The notes below the pieces were generated by a model. It was given only the letters and a program-made list of their open reading frames with translations. It was not told where the DNA came from and searched no databases. A program made the position numbers and the translations under genes. From Ptiloglossa arizonensis (lineage: Eukaryota > Arthropoda > Insecta > Hymenoptera > Colletidae): a stretch of DNA of 64,000 nucleotides. The stretch covers positions 11,241,557 to 11,305,556 of the forward strand of contig NC_135051.1 of the NCBI RefSeq assembly GCF_051014685.1, read 5' to 3'. This document shows positions 48,040 to 59,760 of this stretch, one piece after another; positions within the stretch are counted from its first letter, which is position 1, and every line of letters starts with the position of its first letter.

Positions 48040-49092
48040 GTAAGTTCTTTCAGTGTACACTATAAAGGGTGTCCTGTCTAACTTTATCGGGTAATTCTTT
48101 TCTACTATTTTCGATATTTTAAATTTCCACGAAATGTTTGCTACTATTCATTTTCGTGTGTATGTGTGTGCACGAGCGCGCGAGACGAAACTATTTTAAT
48201 TGTAGGTAAAAGCATCAAAAACACGATTATTAATATCCCACGACGGTTCTTAAAACGAGTATAATGACGTAGAATACCTGATCTTCCGAGATTTCTGTTT
48301 CATTATTTAATACACAGATATTAATCATTTCTTTTCTGATTTATAATTGTCATACTAAAAGATGATAACGGTTCTGTTTTTCAAACTTGGCTTTTTGGCC
48401 AATATGGAGCAGGCATCAATTCGATGCCTGTACGGTTGCATTCCAGTGAACCTGGGCAGATGGTTTTCGTGAACAGTTAAACCACGCTTCTAGCAAGCAA
48501 CAGAACCCTGGTAGAGATACTTTATAAACGTAGAACATGTGTGTGTATGTACAAACGAATAAAAGGGGTTACAGATGTAAAGATTTATCATACGAAGAGA
48601 GTCAATATGACAAAGTACAACGATAGTTTTACAACTTATCGTACAATAATCCCAATTATCGTACAATTATTTGGGAGAAACATAAACAATTTTCTAATAA
48701 TGCTTCCAATTTTTCTTCGATTTGCTTATTGATTTCAATCACGCGTATGGAAATGGTGTGTTCCAGTAGCGACACATTTATTTAAAACTGACAATTCACT
48801 TTGGAAATCTTTTTTGAAATGATACAGGAATAGGAAGAATTAAAGATAATAATAAAAAAAAACAAAAAGAAAGGGAATTATATTAAAATTATTTTTTTAG
48901 TTTCATTGAATGAGAAAAGGGCGCGATTGAAAAAGTATCGCGATACGTGTAAATGATTGTCATGTAAAACCTTTCCTATAAATAAAATCATTATAAGATT
49001 AACAAGAGAATCATGATTTTGCAACAACATTAAAATTAAAATATCTCAAACCGTGCTTATGGATGTGTTCTGAAATAATTAATTGTAAATCT
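48040..49092. other. AMP deaminase intron 7, left part
   Basis: AT-rich. GGTGTCCTGTC at about 48,068-48,078 resembles the ends of common hymenopteran DNA elements, but no second end is seen. A 63-codon plus frame (48,541-48,732) has no motif. Confidence 0.45.
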
Positions 49093-49347
49093 TTAAACTT
49101 TTCCGTGATATTGCTTGACAATAAATTTGTATCTTGGAGCTCTACCTCTGAAACTTAAATCTCCAGTTTTAAATTTTGCAGACCATTTTTGCACTATTCG
49201 TATATTTCCACTCCTGCATTGAAAAGTATAATACAAATTTTCAATCGCAGTAGGTACGTAATTCTTTTCCTTGAATTTGTAAAGGATGTTATGATGTAAA
49301 TAAAGAAAGTGGGACACCCGATATATTATTACATTTACAACGAACAT
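49093..49347 (-). mobile_element. Decayed mariner transposase N-terminal fragment
   Basis: An 84-codon minus-strand frame includes HHNILYKFKEKN, SGNIRIVQKWSAKFKTGDLS and FRGRAPRYKFI, matching the second helix-turn-helix ('V-x-x-W-F-x-K-F-R-S-G-D-F-x-L-x-D-x-P-R') of mariner transposases. It sits in an AMP deaminase intron only 31 bases from the next exon, in antisense orientation. Confidence 0.65.
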
Positions 49348-49378
49348 GTGTTAATCTTAAATTATTATTTATGTACAG

Positions 49379-49505
49379 CGACATTTTCAAATTGAACAAA
49401 TTAATGACAAACTTTCAAGAAATTTTAAATAATATCTTTTTACCACTCTTTGAAGTGACAAATGATCCCAATTCTCATCCAGAGTTACACAAATTCCTTC
49501 AATAT
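49379..49505 (+). CDS. AMPD2: AMP deaminase, coding exon 8 (residues 486-528)
   Basis: Acceptor TATGTACAG; donor TAT/GTAAGT. Reads DIFKLNKLMTNFQEILNNIF then LPLFEVTNDPNSHPELHKFL, matching 'Y-D-x-F-x-x-x-x-x-x-x-x-F-x-x-x-L-x-N-I-F-x-P-L-F-E-x-T'. Only 31 bases separate it from the mariner relic upstream. Confidence 0.95.
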
Positions 49506-49580
49506 GTAAGTAATTTCAGGCATAATACGATATTCGAAAATTTATGGAATTCAAATGGGTTACTTTAACAATTATTATAG

Positions 49581-49744
49581 GTAATAGGATTTGATTCAGT
49601 CGATGATGAAAGTAAACCTGAAAATCCTCTGTTTGACAAAGATGTTTATCCACCAGCAGAATGGGACGATATTGAAAATCCTCCTTATGGATATTATCAA
49701 TACTACACTTATGCTAACATGACTGTTCTGAATCATTTTAGAGC
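49581..49744 (+). CDS. AMPD2: AMP deaminase, coding exon 9 (residues 529-583)
   Basis: Begins [14 protein letters not shown] ('[10 protein letters not shown]' is diagnostic), continues with [20 protein letters not shown] and [11 protein letters not shown]. Donor AGC/GTGAGT, phase 2. Confidence 0.96.
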
Positions 49745-49826
49745 GTGAGTTTTTTTTAAATATTTAATATTATTTGTATATTTAGATAATTCCTATGTAA
49801 ATTATATGTAATGTGATTTTTTACAG

Positions 49827-50121
49827 AGATCAAGGGTTCAACACCTTTGTTCTCAGACCTCATTGTGGTGAAGCTGGCCCTATTCAACATCTTGTGTGTG
49901 GTTATATGATGGCAGAGAACATTTCTCATGGTCTTTTACTTCGAAAAGTACCTGTACTACAGTACTTGTATTATTTGGCGCAAATTGGAATTGCAATGTC
50001 GCCTCTCAGTAATAATTCTCTCTTTTTAAACTATCATCGTAATCCACTTCCAGAATACTTAGCAAGAGGTTTATGTATAAGTCTTTCTACAGATGATCCT
50101 CTTCAATTCCACTTTACCAAG
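49827..50121 (+). CDS. AMPD2: AMP deaminase, coding exon 10 (residues 583-681), active-site exon
   Basis: Carries most of the catalytic residues: [11 protein letters not shown] (His595 zinc ligand, Glu598 proton shuttle), ENISHGLLL (His617, the barrel His that activates water), [11 protein letters not shown] and [15 protein letters not shown] (Asp672 zinc ligand, Asp673 partner). All expected active-site residues are present, so the enzyme should be active. Acceptor TTTTTTACAG, donor AAG/GTCGGT. Confidence 0.98.
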
Positions 50122-50213
50122 GTCGGTATAAGATTGATTTATACATTTTTTTAAACACGTTTCTTTGGCAATTGTGATAATATTTATTTATACTTGTGTT
50201 ACATTTCTTGTAG

Positions 50214-51499
<1,286 letters not shown>

Positions 51500-51670
51500 A
51501 GTAAACAATATTGGCTTGGGCCGAATTATACTAAAGAGGGAGTAGCTGGTAATGATATTACTCGAACAAATGTGCCAGATATTCGAGTGGCCTATCGATA
51601 TGAAACACTAGTCGACGAATTATCGAATATTTTTAAAGTCGCTGAAAAACCCGAAGCCGTTGCATTCTAA
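51500..51670 (+). CDS. AMPD2: AMP deaminase, last coding exon (residues 719-774 and stop)
   Basis: Acceptor TACTTTATAG. Reads [37 protein letters not shown] and ends in AEKPEAVAF before TAA (51,668-51,670). The 'G-N-D-I-x-x-T-N-V-x-x-I-R-x-x-Y-R-Y-E-T' block is the C-terminal signature of the family. The end agrees in length with animal AMPD proteins. Confidence 0.97.
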   Translation, partial: SKQYWLGPNYTKEGVAGNDITRTNVPDIRVAYRYETLVDELSNIFKVAEKPEAVAF

Positions 51671-52060
51671 CCCTTAGTAATAGTACAAAGAATCCTATGA
51701 AATAATAATTACATTATAACTACAAATGATGTCCATGAATTTCGATAAAATTATGATGAAAATAATTTGTAGTGTAAATGCTGTAATGTAACCAGTTATG
51801 TAATTTGTGCTAATGATCTATCAACTTTTAATAACTCCTTTGTAGGAGGTACACCGTTTATTAAATATATAATTATATGAGAAGTTTTATTAACACTAGC
51901 TATAAAAACATTAAGTGCAATTTCAATTATCTTGTTTAAATACCATGTGACAATTTATGTACAATAATATTGTTAAGTGCAAAATTTTTACATAACAAAA
52001 ATTTAAAATACTTTTACTTTTGCGTTTCAATCTGTTTAAGTTCAAACTCGAATTTAGTAC
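51671..52060 (+). other. AMP deaminase 3' untranslated region
   Basis: About 390 AT-rich bases between the stop codon and the Tigger element. A weak polyadenylation-like word ATTAAA lies at about 51,859-51,864; no clean AATAAA was found. The Tigger insertion may have displaced the native 3' end. Confidence 0.4.
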
Positions 52061-52063
52061 TAA

Positions 52064-52575
52064 CAAGGGAACACCGCGAACCGTCACTCCCGGATTTGAA
52101 TGAAACTTTGTAGGTTTATAGAGTGATCCAAGACAAGAATAACGGTATGCTTCATTCGTGCCCAATCGCCCTTTAAGGGTGTGAAAACAACCCTCGAAGT
52201 CAAATCGGCGTTTCCACTTTTTCGCGTATATCTTTTAAAATACATGAAATACAAAAAAATGTTTTAGGTAAAAGTTTAATGGTACAATGAGCGCTATAAA
52301 TTTACATTAAGAAAATTTTAAAACAAGTTTTTTTTTCTTAAAAAGAAAATTTTTTTTTACGTTATTTTAAAGAATTTCTACATTTTGATAATAACTAAAA
52401 ATATTACTTGTTTTATTCTGAATTCAACCATGTATACTAATTTTACTATACACCATCGACTTATGCAGATACACGACGAAACGTACACCGTGCGCGCGAT
52501 TCCGCGCTAAAAACACACAGTAAATTACATATTCAGATTTCTTGTTTTCGTCGCACTTCCTAATACATGACGATA
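52064..52575. repeat. Left terminal inverted repeat of the Tigger element
   Basis: Reverse complement of 54,752-55,262. Ends inward at the word GACGATA, after which the two sides diverge. Confidence 0.92.
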
Positions 52576-52727
52576 TTGAGTATGATAACATAATAATAGC
52601 ATAATATAAGATATTACATCAAGATTGATGACATGTTACATACTATATCACATATATCCATACATAAACATTTGTTTCATACTAATTTAATATTTTATCC
52701 TATTTTGAATAGGTTTATACATGTATC

Positions 52728-54384
52728 TCATTCAACATAGTTTTCACATAGGTGATGTGCATCAAAGAAATGTTCTATACATAGATACTTTTTGCAACAA
52801 GCACATCTTATAATAGCAGGCTTATCACACATATTACAACGAGGCAGGTTATATACTTCAGGAAATTTGAAACAGAAATCTACTGGATTTTCAAATTGCT
52901 GGTCTGGCCTTTGTTCAAGGTATCCACTTTTATACCAAGAGTATTTAAATAATTCCCGGAATCTCGGAGAAGACAACTGGTTGTGTGTGAGAGATTGCAG
53001 TTTGATAATATTATTTCGCAGATGTAAATTTATATCAAGATCATATAGTAACACCCGATCTGAAAAAGTTCTCACAAAATTTTTCCATACCCGAAAACCG
53101 TAAACATCCAGCGGTTGTATCAAACCTGTTGTTCCTTTCGGTATGGTTAACGTAATAAGTTCTTTGTCAGCCGGAATACTTTGCTGAAAAGTCGAAGGAC
53201 AATGGCCGCACCACGAATCAAGTAACAGAACACTTTGAAGTCCAGTCTTTGGTAAAAAGACTTCTTTAAGCCAAATGTTGAAATGGTGCGATGTCAACTT
53301 CCCAGATTTTGAAGCAGTAACATACACATTAGCCGGTCTAAATAAGCTTTCTTCTACCCTGGGTCCAAATTCCCCACTAGTTTCTTTTAACACCATAAAT
53401 AGGTGACAGTAAATGACCGCTCGCGGAAATGGTAGGGAGAATCGTATAACTATGTGTAGTTAAGGATACTGACTGCACGGATGCTTCTATGGTCTTTCTA
53501 CCACGGTACGATAACGTACGACCAGAATGAATTTCCAAATTAAATCCACTCTCATCAGCGTTGTAAACGTTATTTGGATTGTACATAGCAATGTATGGTT
53601 TTACCCGGTTTACGAAGTCGGTGGATGTCAATTGTAATTGTTGCTTGTCCCGTTGTGTGGAACGACTGATGAATTTTGTAACCTTTCTTGAAACGATGTT
53701 GTGCGCTTTTTTGAAATTCATGATCCAGGTATGGCCAGCTTTAAATGTAGGAAGGTCGACGTCCTCCTTTGCTTCTAGCGCCCATTGCTTTATATCCATG
53801 TCATGCACAAAGGAGCCCTGATTCATAGCAGCCTGAAATTTGTCCAGTACATACTTCACTATTGATAATATCTTCTCTCTGCGTGTACCACCTCTCGCCA
53901 ATGTTTCTTCCCATTGATACAGTTGTTTAACTGATTTAACTTTTCTAAATTTATGTTGTACACTGTCGAGAGTCCTGCGCGTTTTTTCACCGCTTCTCCA
54001 AAATTCAACAGCTCGAGATTTATAATTGAGGTCTACGTTACCACTTTCACCCGAGACACACCTCTCATCAAATTCATTGCTACTAACGTTTTCCTCGATA
54101 TTACCCTCTTCAACAAACTCACATTCTTGAGGCCGCGCTAGATCTTCGTATTCCAGGGTCGTAACATAGTCGGTTGTAAATGAAACTTCGCTCATACTAT
54201 CAAGTATCATAGTATGTATAATTTCTGATAGTTCGATTTCCCTATGATTAACAGGAGACGGTGGTTTACTGGATATATGTAGAGCCGTTACCAGTAAATT
54301 AATTACGTTTGCCGGATTTATGTACTCCATTTTATCGATAACTAATGCTACATGCAGTTGAAAGAGTACCAGTGATACTGACAA
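52728..54384 (-). pseudogene. Tigger transposase, split by one frameshift
   Basis: Transposase of the pogo/Tigger group (DDD catalytic triad), roughly 550 residues. The first frame (54,384-53,377; Met19 at 54,330 is as likely a start) holds an N-terminal DNA-binding region (YKSRAVEFWRSGEK ... SVKQLYQWEETL, about residues 121-162), a CENP-B type helix-turn-helix (about 195-245, with GHTWIMNFKKAHN) and the first catalytic Asp in VYNADESGFN (Asp277). The second frame (from about 53,396 to 52,728) has LLLDSWCGH (second Asp) and GLIQPLDVYG (third Asp), and ends in a cysteine/histidine cluster (CNMCDKPAIIRCACCKKYLC) common at the C-terminus of insect Tigger proteins. The frames are out of register by one base near a T run at about 53,397-53,399. 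An extra T, real or an assembly error, would explain it; otherwise the copy looks intact. Confidence 0.9.
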
Positions 54385-54751
54385 TGAATTCCAGTGACGA
54401 AGACTAGGTATTTATAAGGAAATAGGAAGATAAGAAAAAGAATATCTTAACAATTAATACAAAGAACTGTCGGATGACATGCGTTTTCCGTGAATCACAC
54501 TATCTCGTATTTACAGAGCATAAGATATGAGATTAATAACATCACAAACAGCCATGCAAAATTACCAATAATTGATTACACGGTTGAAAACGCAGGACCA
54601 TCGGGGGAACGCGATAGCATTCTTGAAACTCAATTTTTTTTTTTATATCTCATTAATATAAAATATATAGATTAAATATATCTCATACAAAACAAGTACA
54701 GTTATGAAATTTAATACATTTTAATATCTTTGAATATGTTATTGTATTTGT

Positions 54752-55262
54752 TATCGTCATGTATTAGGAAGTGCGACGAAAACAAGAAATCTGAATATGT
54801 AATTTACTGTGTGTTTTTAGCGCGGAATCGCGCGCACGGTGTACGTTTCGTCGTGTATCTGCATAAGTCGATGGTGTATAGTAAAATTAGTATACATGGT
54901 TGAATTCAGAATAAAACAAGTAATATTTTTAGTTATTATCAAAATGTAGAAATTCTTTAAAATAACGTAAAAAAAAATTTTCTTTTTAAGAAAAAAAACT
55001 TGTTTTAAAATTTTCTTAATGTAAATTTATAGCGCTCATTGTACCATTAAACTTTTACCTAAAACATTTTTTTGTATTTCATGTATTTTAAAAGATATAC
55101 GCGAAAAAGTGGAAACGCCGATTTGACTTCGAGGGTTGTTTTCACACCCTTAAAGGGCGATTGGGCACGAATGAAGCATACCGTTATTCTTGTCTTGGAT
55201 CACTCTATAAACCTACAAAGTTTCATTCAAATCCGGGAGTGACGGTTCGCGGTGTTCCCTTG
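54752..55262. repeat. Right terminal inverted repeat of the Tigger element
   Basis: Mirror image of 52,064-52,575; one base shorter in a homopolymer run. Confidence 0.92.
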
Positions 55263-55263
55263 C

Positions 55264-56960
55264 TAGTCTATATTTACTCTTACAATAAGTTACAGAGAAA
55301 TGTCTTTCACTTAGATTGCCGAATTTCGATGCGAAACAGGGATAAATTAATGTGAAATTTTTCATGGACGTTGACCAATTTAAGAATAGTTAGGTACTAG
55401 ATAGGGTTCCAATTTCAATTATTGTAATCTTCAATATGTATATTAATTTGAACATTATTACATGAGATTAACTATAAGCTGTATATTATATTAATTTTAT
55501 ATTAAAACTCTGTTGTATTGCAAAGCAACAATTCATTTCTCATATTTTAGCAACAGTAAAATTGTTAGCCCATCTTTTGGAAATTTAGCTTTAGTTTCTT
55601 ACGTTTTTGTACATTTATACAGCTATTGTTTATCATATTTGTATTTAACAAATATACATAAGGAAATGTGACAAAACTTATACACGGATAGTCATTTCAT
55701 AATTTGTAAACATCATTATAACATTTACATATACTTTTTATTATAATGAGTATATAAACATCACATTTAAAAATACTAAATTCTGTACCTCAGATGAATT
55801 AACCAAAGTTACATTTCAAAGCTATCAACGTATAATCATCGATTCATTTTCAGTATTTAGTTTCCAAACAACTGTTCAATCAACGAAATTTTAATAGCAT
55901 GTGTATGATAATATATGAACATTCATAATGTGACCTAATATTGAATACAAATTGTTACTAAGTAGAAAAAGGATGTATTTATTATATAAAATATATTCTA
56001 TATAAGAAAATATTATACTTGTATCATTGAAATAATTGTGTATTCAAAGCAGAAATTATTGTTACAACATATTTTATATAATATATAATAATTCTATAAG
56101 TTGTAATAAAATCAGCTCATGCAATTACTGAAATGAAATATATTTATAATGAAATAATTGTTTTTAGTAATAATTCGTAATAATGGAAAAAATGTATGTA
56201 TGCACATTTCCACAATATATGAAAATACATATAATAAGTGCCTCTATGTATTGCAATTAACTATACAATTAGATTTAACAATTAATATTTTACATATAAT
56301 TTAAAATGGATCATTCTTAAAGGTATCAAGTACCATGTATATTGCAAACAAATTATATTAACATCATAAAATAAGTATATAACTTTATTAATTTAAAAAA
56401 ACGTGTGCATTGGGTAAAAAAAAAACAACCGCACTACAAGTGTTCGGTCACCGCAGATTATTCATTCATCTCGTGCATCACGTACGTTTAAGAAAAAACA
56501 CATTCTCCACTAGTGGCAATTGTGCATCTTAGTGAATAAAAACTTATTCACTGAAATAAATGGAATGAAATGTAACCAAACTTAATAATTACACAGTGCA
56601 ACACAAAATTTTGATTTACAACATCTATTATGATTCTTATACTATTTATGGTCCTAAACACGAATCCAGAAGCAGAATTGCTCTATCGCTCTCAATTTTC
56701 GAAAAATACACATTTTTTTAAAAATGAAGTATTTCGTGAAAACTAAAAACGATAAGGACTTTGGTGTGGTCTTAAACAATACAGAAAAGTTTTCTAAATT
56801 TATCGGTATAGGAGTTATTAGATTTTTGCTGGTGCTAAATAGTTATAAATGATGGTCAAAGTTTAACAAAATGTCGATGTACGGAGTTCTTACAAATAAT
56901 TTTTGCATATTTATGAAAAGTTCTTTATCTAGTCCGGAAACTCTACACAGGATTAGATTC
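55264..56960. other. AT-rich intergenic DNA, nothing recognised
   Basis: Very AT-rich, stop-rich on both strands, no definable repeat. Confidence 0.55.
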
Positions 56961-57072
56961 TGTAGACATTTCTGAAAAAGAAAGCACACAGCAGAAGTGT
57001 CGAAACGGTTTTCAATTCGAACAGGCCGACAAAATATTTGTCCGCAACTCGTGCATAGCGTTTTGCCGCCAT
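56955..57072 (-). other. Short CpG-rich ATG frame of unknown nature
   Basis: The minus strand has ATG at 57,072 followed by 38 sense codons and TAA (MAAKRYARVADKYFVGLFEL, then KTVSTLLLCAFFF, a possible membrane segment). The surrounding 57,000-57,140 is GC/CpG-richer than neighbours, as for a first exon. Just upstream on the same strand 57,190-57,128 reads QQEEVTIDIDVGKKPILIGI. I recognise no family. It could be a microprotein gene, an orphan exon or a decayed element. Confidence 0.25.
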
Positions 57073-57374
57073 ACGTTGCGTCGCTCGATTATCTTGATTC
57101 AACAGTGCCGTAGCTACGCATAATTAATGCCGATAAGGATCGGTTTTTTACCGACATCAATGTCTATTGTAACTTCTTCTTGTTGAATTTCTGTAACATG
57201 TTTAACTTCTTTTTCTCATATACATCCTCTTAACTACGACGTTGTAAATTGTAAATTAATTCCAGAACTACAAGTACATTTGTCCATTCACTTTTGGCTG
57301 TGATCCTTTTAATATGAAATTTAAGTAAAATATTAAAAAAGAAAAACTATTTTCATTTAATAAGTTTGTTGTGG

Positions 57375-57602
57375 TCATTCCTCCTGGAAAACAGTATTTG
57401 AAACATACACAATTTCCAAATACAAATGTTGCTTTACAACTCTCACTAATGCTGAATTTGGATAAGGATGCGTCGCGACACTTGGGCGAAAACTTTCCTT
57501 TAGCGAGTTCAAAGCACTAAAGGATCCAAATTCCACTTTAGTTATATTTGTAAACTGTGTGTGAATGAATGATGAATTCAAAATAGCGAACATATGTTTC
57601 AA
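57375..57602 (-). other. Unidentified 75-codon minus-strand frame
   Basis: The frame includes KVEFGSFSALNSLKESFRPS, THPYPNSALVRVVKQHLYLE and IVYVSNTVFQEE. Its composition is protein-like rather than AT-driven, but I cannot name it. Together with the CpG-rich frame at 56,955-57,072 it may be part of one decayed element. Confidence 0.3.
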
Positions 57603-57604
57603 AA

Positions 57605-59452
57605 ATTATCAAATTCAATCTAATCTTGATACGTTGGAGTTTTCAAGATTGCTACCTACGAATTTTTAATCAAAATTGAACAGAAGTAAATAGCTGATAC
57701 AAAATGGCGGACTACATTAAAGCAAATATTCAAAATTAGCAGTTTCAAATCTATGGTAATTCGTTGGAAGATGTATATATTACAATGACATAACTCTAAA
57801 AAAAAAAACAGTAGTGTTCTCTTTTATGTTAAATTCATACATTTAGTTACAGTAATATTCCATGAAGCTCTTAATATCTTTATTGCGAGATTCTATACCT
57901 CTTCTCCTAGTCGCAATGAAATTTCATATATCATTCTATCCGATGGATATACTTAGACAAATCTCTGTGCCGTTTCTGAACAATAATTATTAATTGGTAT
58001 TTTTATTTCTATGTTATAAATTTACCGTATCCCTAATCCTAAGTTATAAAATTAAATACGGAAGATTTTAGAAACTATACGAATTGTGCAAAGCGTGCAC
58101 AGAAAGAACAAGCGGCACGGAAAACACTGTACCCTTTGCTCTATCTGATATCTTAGAAGACCGCAAATTATCGCATTGGTTTGATTATCCCTAAGGTATA
58201 TTTAAAAATGAAACAAAAATGACTGTGAACAAATGAACTAAATGAAAATGAACAATTTCTACTAGTACGCCTTCAAGACGAATTGTGTATTAAAAATTAT
58301 TTTCAATGAATAATCATGCTCTGTAAATAAAATACACTATTCAGAATTTCAATATATGTGTAAAAATAACTAAATTGATGCACTAAATTTCCAAACTTTC
58401 TTTTTATTTGAAATTTTTTAATTTATCTCTCTATCGATTTTTATAATTTTTGGATATATTATAGGGACAACTTGGAAATTTGTAACAACTTTTTCCTCTG
58501 TATTTACAGTAGCTAATGAATGTATGCGTACGCTCTATTATGAATAAATTCTCCGAATCTATAAGTCTGATTTTAATGAAAGTTTTTATGTATCGAGAGC
58601 AAAATAATGTATATATAGAGGTATTTTTTTGTCCATATTAAATTTCTTTAAAAAGATATATACGTAGTATACGTAGTAAGACCCTGGTATCCGCAGATGA
58701 TGGGTTCTAGAGTTTTCCACGGATAGTAACTCACAACTCTCTCTCTTTCTCTCTTTATATACTTATATATTTATTAAGTACGGTTTCTGTATACAAAAGT
58801 GTAAATATTAATTTGAGTTTTGTATAAATATTCTGCGTACCATAAGGGTAAATAATATATTAAACTTAAGTCTATAGTAGTGTGTAATACTATTTCAACT
58901 ATATTTTATTTATAGCTATTTTCTCTAATTGTTCACATAATTTTGTTTGTCGCTATATGCCTGTTGTTCATCCCCACCACTGTAGAAGATTCTCCGTGAT
59001 ATGTCGGAAACTCGAAGACCCGGGCAGTGTATTCAACACTTATGCAACAATAAAACTTTTTTTATTTTTATCTTTTTAACGTATTAAACTTTTACTAACG
59101 TATTTGTAAGATTTTCCAAATAAAATGAGACCAAAAACGATAAACTTTGAACTATGTTTACTTATTTAATGAGCAATATGAAAAAGTTACCATCGCTCAT
59201 TAAATACTTAATCAGAACAACTTCACAAATACCAAAATTTATCATTGTACTAGTATTATCTCACTGATATGTTTTTTTATCACCTCAAATGTCAATCACC
59301 TTTCTTTATCACTCATTATCCACATTTACATTCAGCAAAAGAAAAAACTGAACTTCGATCTCGGCTCGAAATCGTATGTAAAATAAGAATCAATAGTTTT
59401 CTTGGATAAGTGCCAAGCTTGAGTACCAAATTTTTTAATGTTATCCACATAA
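57605..59452. other. AT-rich intergenic DNA
   Basis: A CT-rich simple repeat (CTCTCTCTTTCTCTC) lies at about 58,737-58,755. No coding region recognised. Confidence 0.5.
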
Positions 59453-59760
59453 CAAGGGAACATAATTTTGTGACAGACGTCAATTTTAATTAAATTTCTA
59501 GAGTAGAAAATTTTCAAAAAAATATTTGTCACATTTTTTTTATCGGCCATCATCTATCGTAAGGGTGTGGAAACAATCCTCAGTTGGGTGTCGAAAACAA
59601 ATTTTTTAAATATTCCGGGATCTAGTGGGCCTGGAACAAAATTCTTTCTTTCAAATTCGAGAGGCGATCGATAGATAAATTTATAAAAAAAAAAAACATA
59701 CTTTGTTTAAAAGATATATTTAAAAAAGTACATTTTTTTGGTCATTTTTATTGTTAAAAT
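59451..59760 (+). repeat. Decayed end of a Tigger-like element
   Basis: Starts AACAAGGGAACATAATTTTG and about 110 bases later has TAAGGGTGTGGAAACAATCC, paralleling AACAAGGGAACACCG and TTAAGGGTGTGAAAACAACCC of the intact Tigger end at 52,061. No matching right end or transposase was found. Confidence 0.5.

Larger units (their letters stand above)
52063..55263. mobile_element. pogo/Tigger DNA transposon, nearly intact, with about 512-bp inverted repeats
   Basis: Both ends begin (N)CAAGGGAACACCGCGAACC and are flanked by TA (52,061-52,062 and 55,264-55,265), the normal Tc1/mariner/pogo target duplication; the three-base reading CTA is also shared. Left repeat about 52,064-52,575, right repeat about 54,752-55,262. 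By eye the two differ only in the outermost base and by one base in a T run (9 against 8). Between them lies one transposase on the minus strand. The near identity of the repeats points to recent insertion. Confidence 0.92.

Noticed and set aside
51923..52165. Identical short frame MGTNEAYRYSCLGSLYKPTK at 52,165 (-) and 55,161 (+)
   Set aside because: Both lie in the Tigger terminal inverted repeats, so the identity reflects the repeats and not a gene pair.
52792..53103. 103-codon plus frame inside the Tigger element
   Set aside because: Antisense shadow of the transposase.
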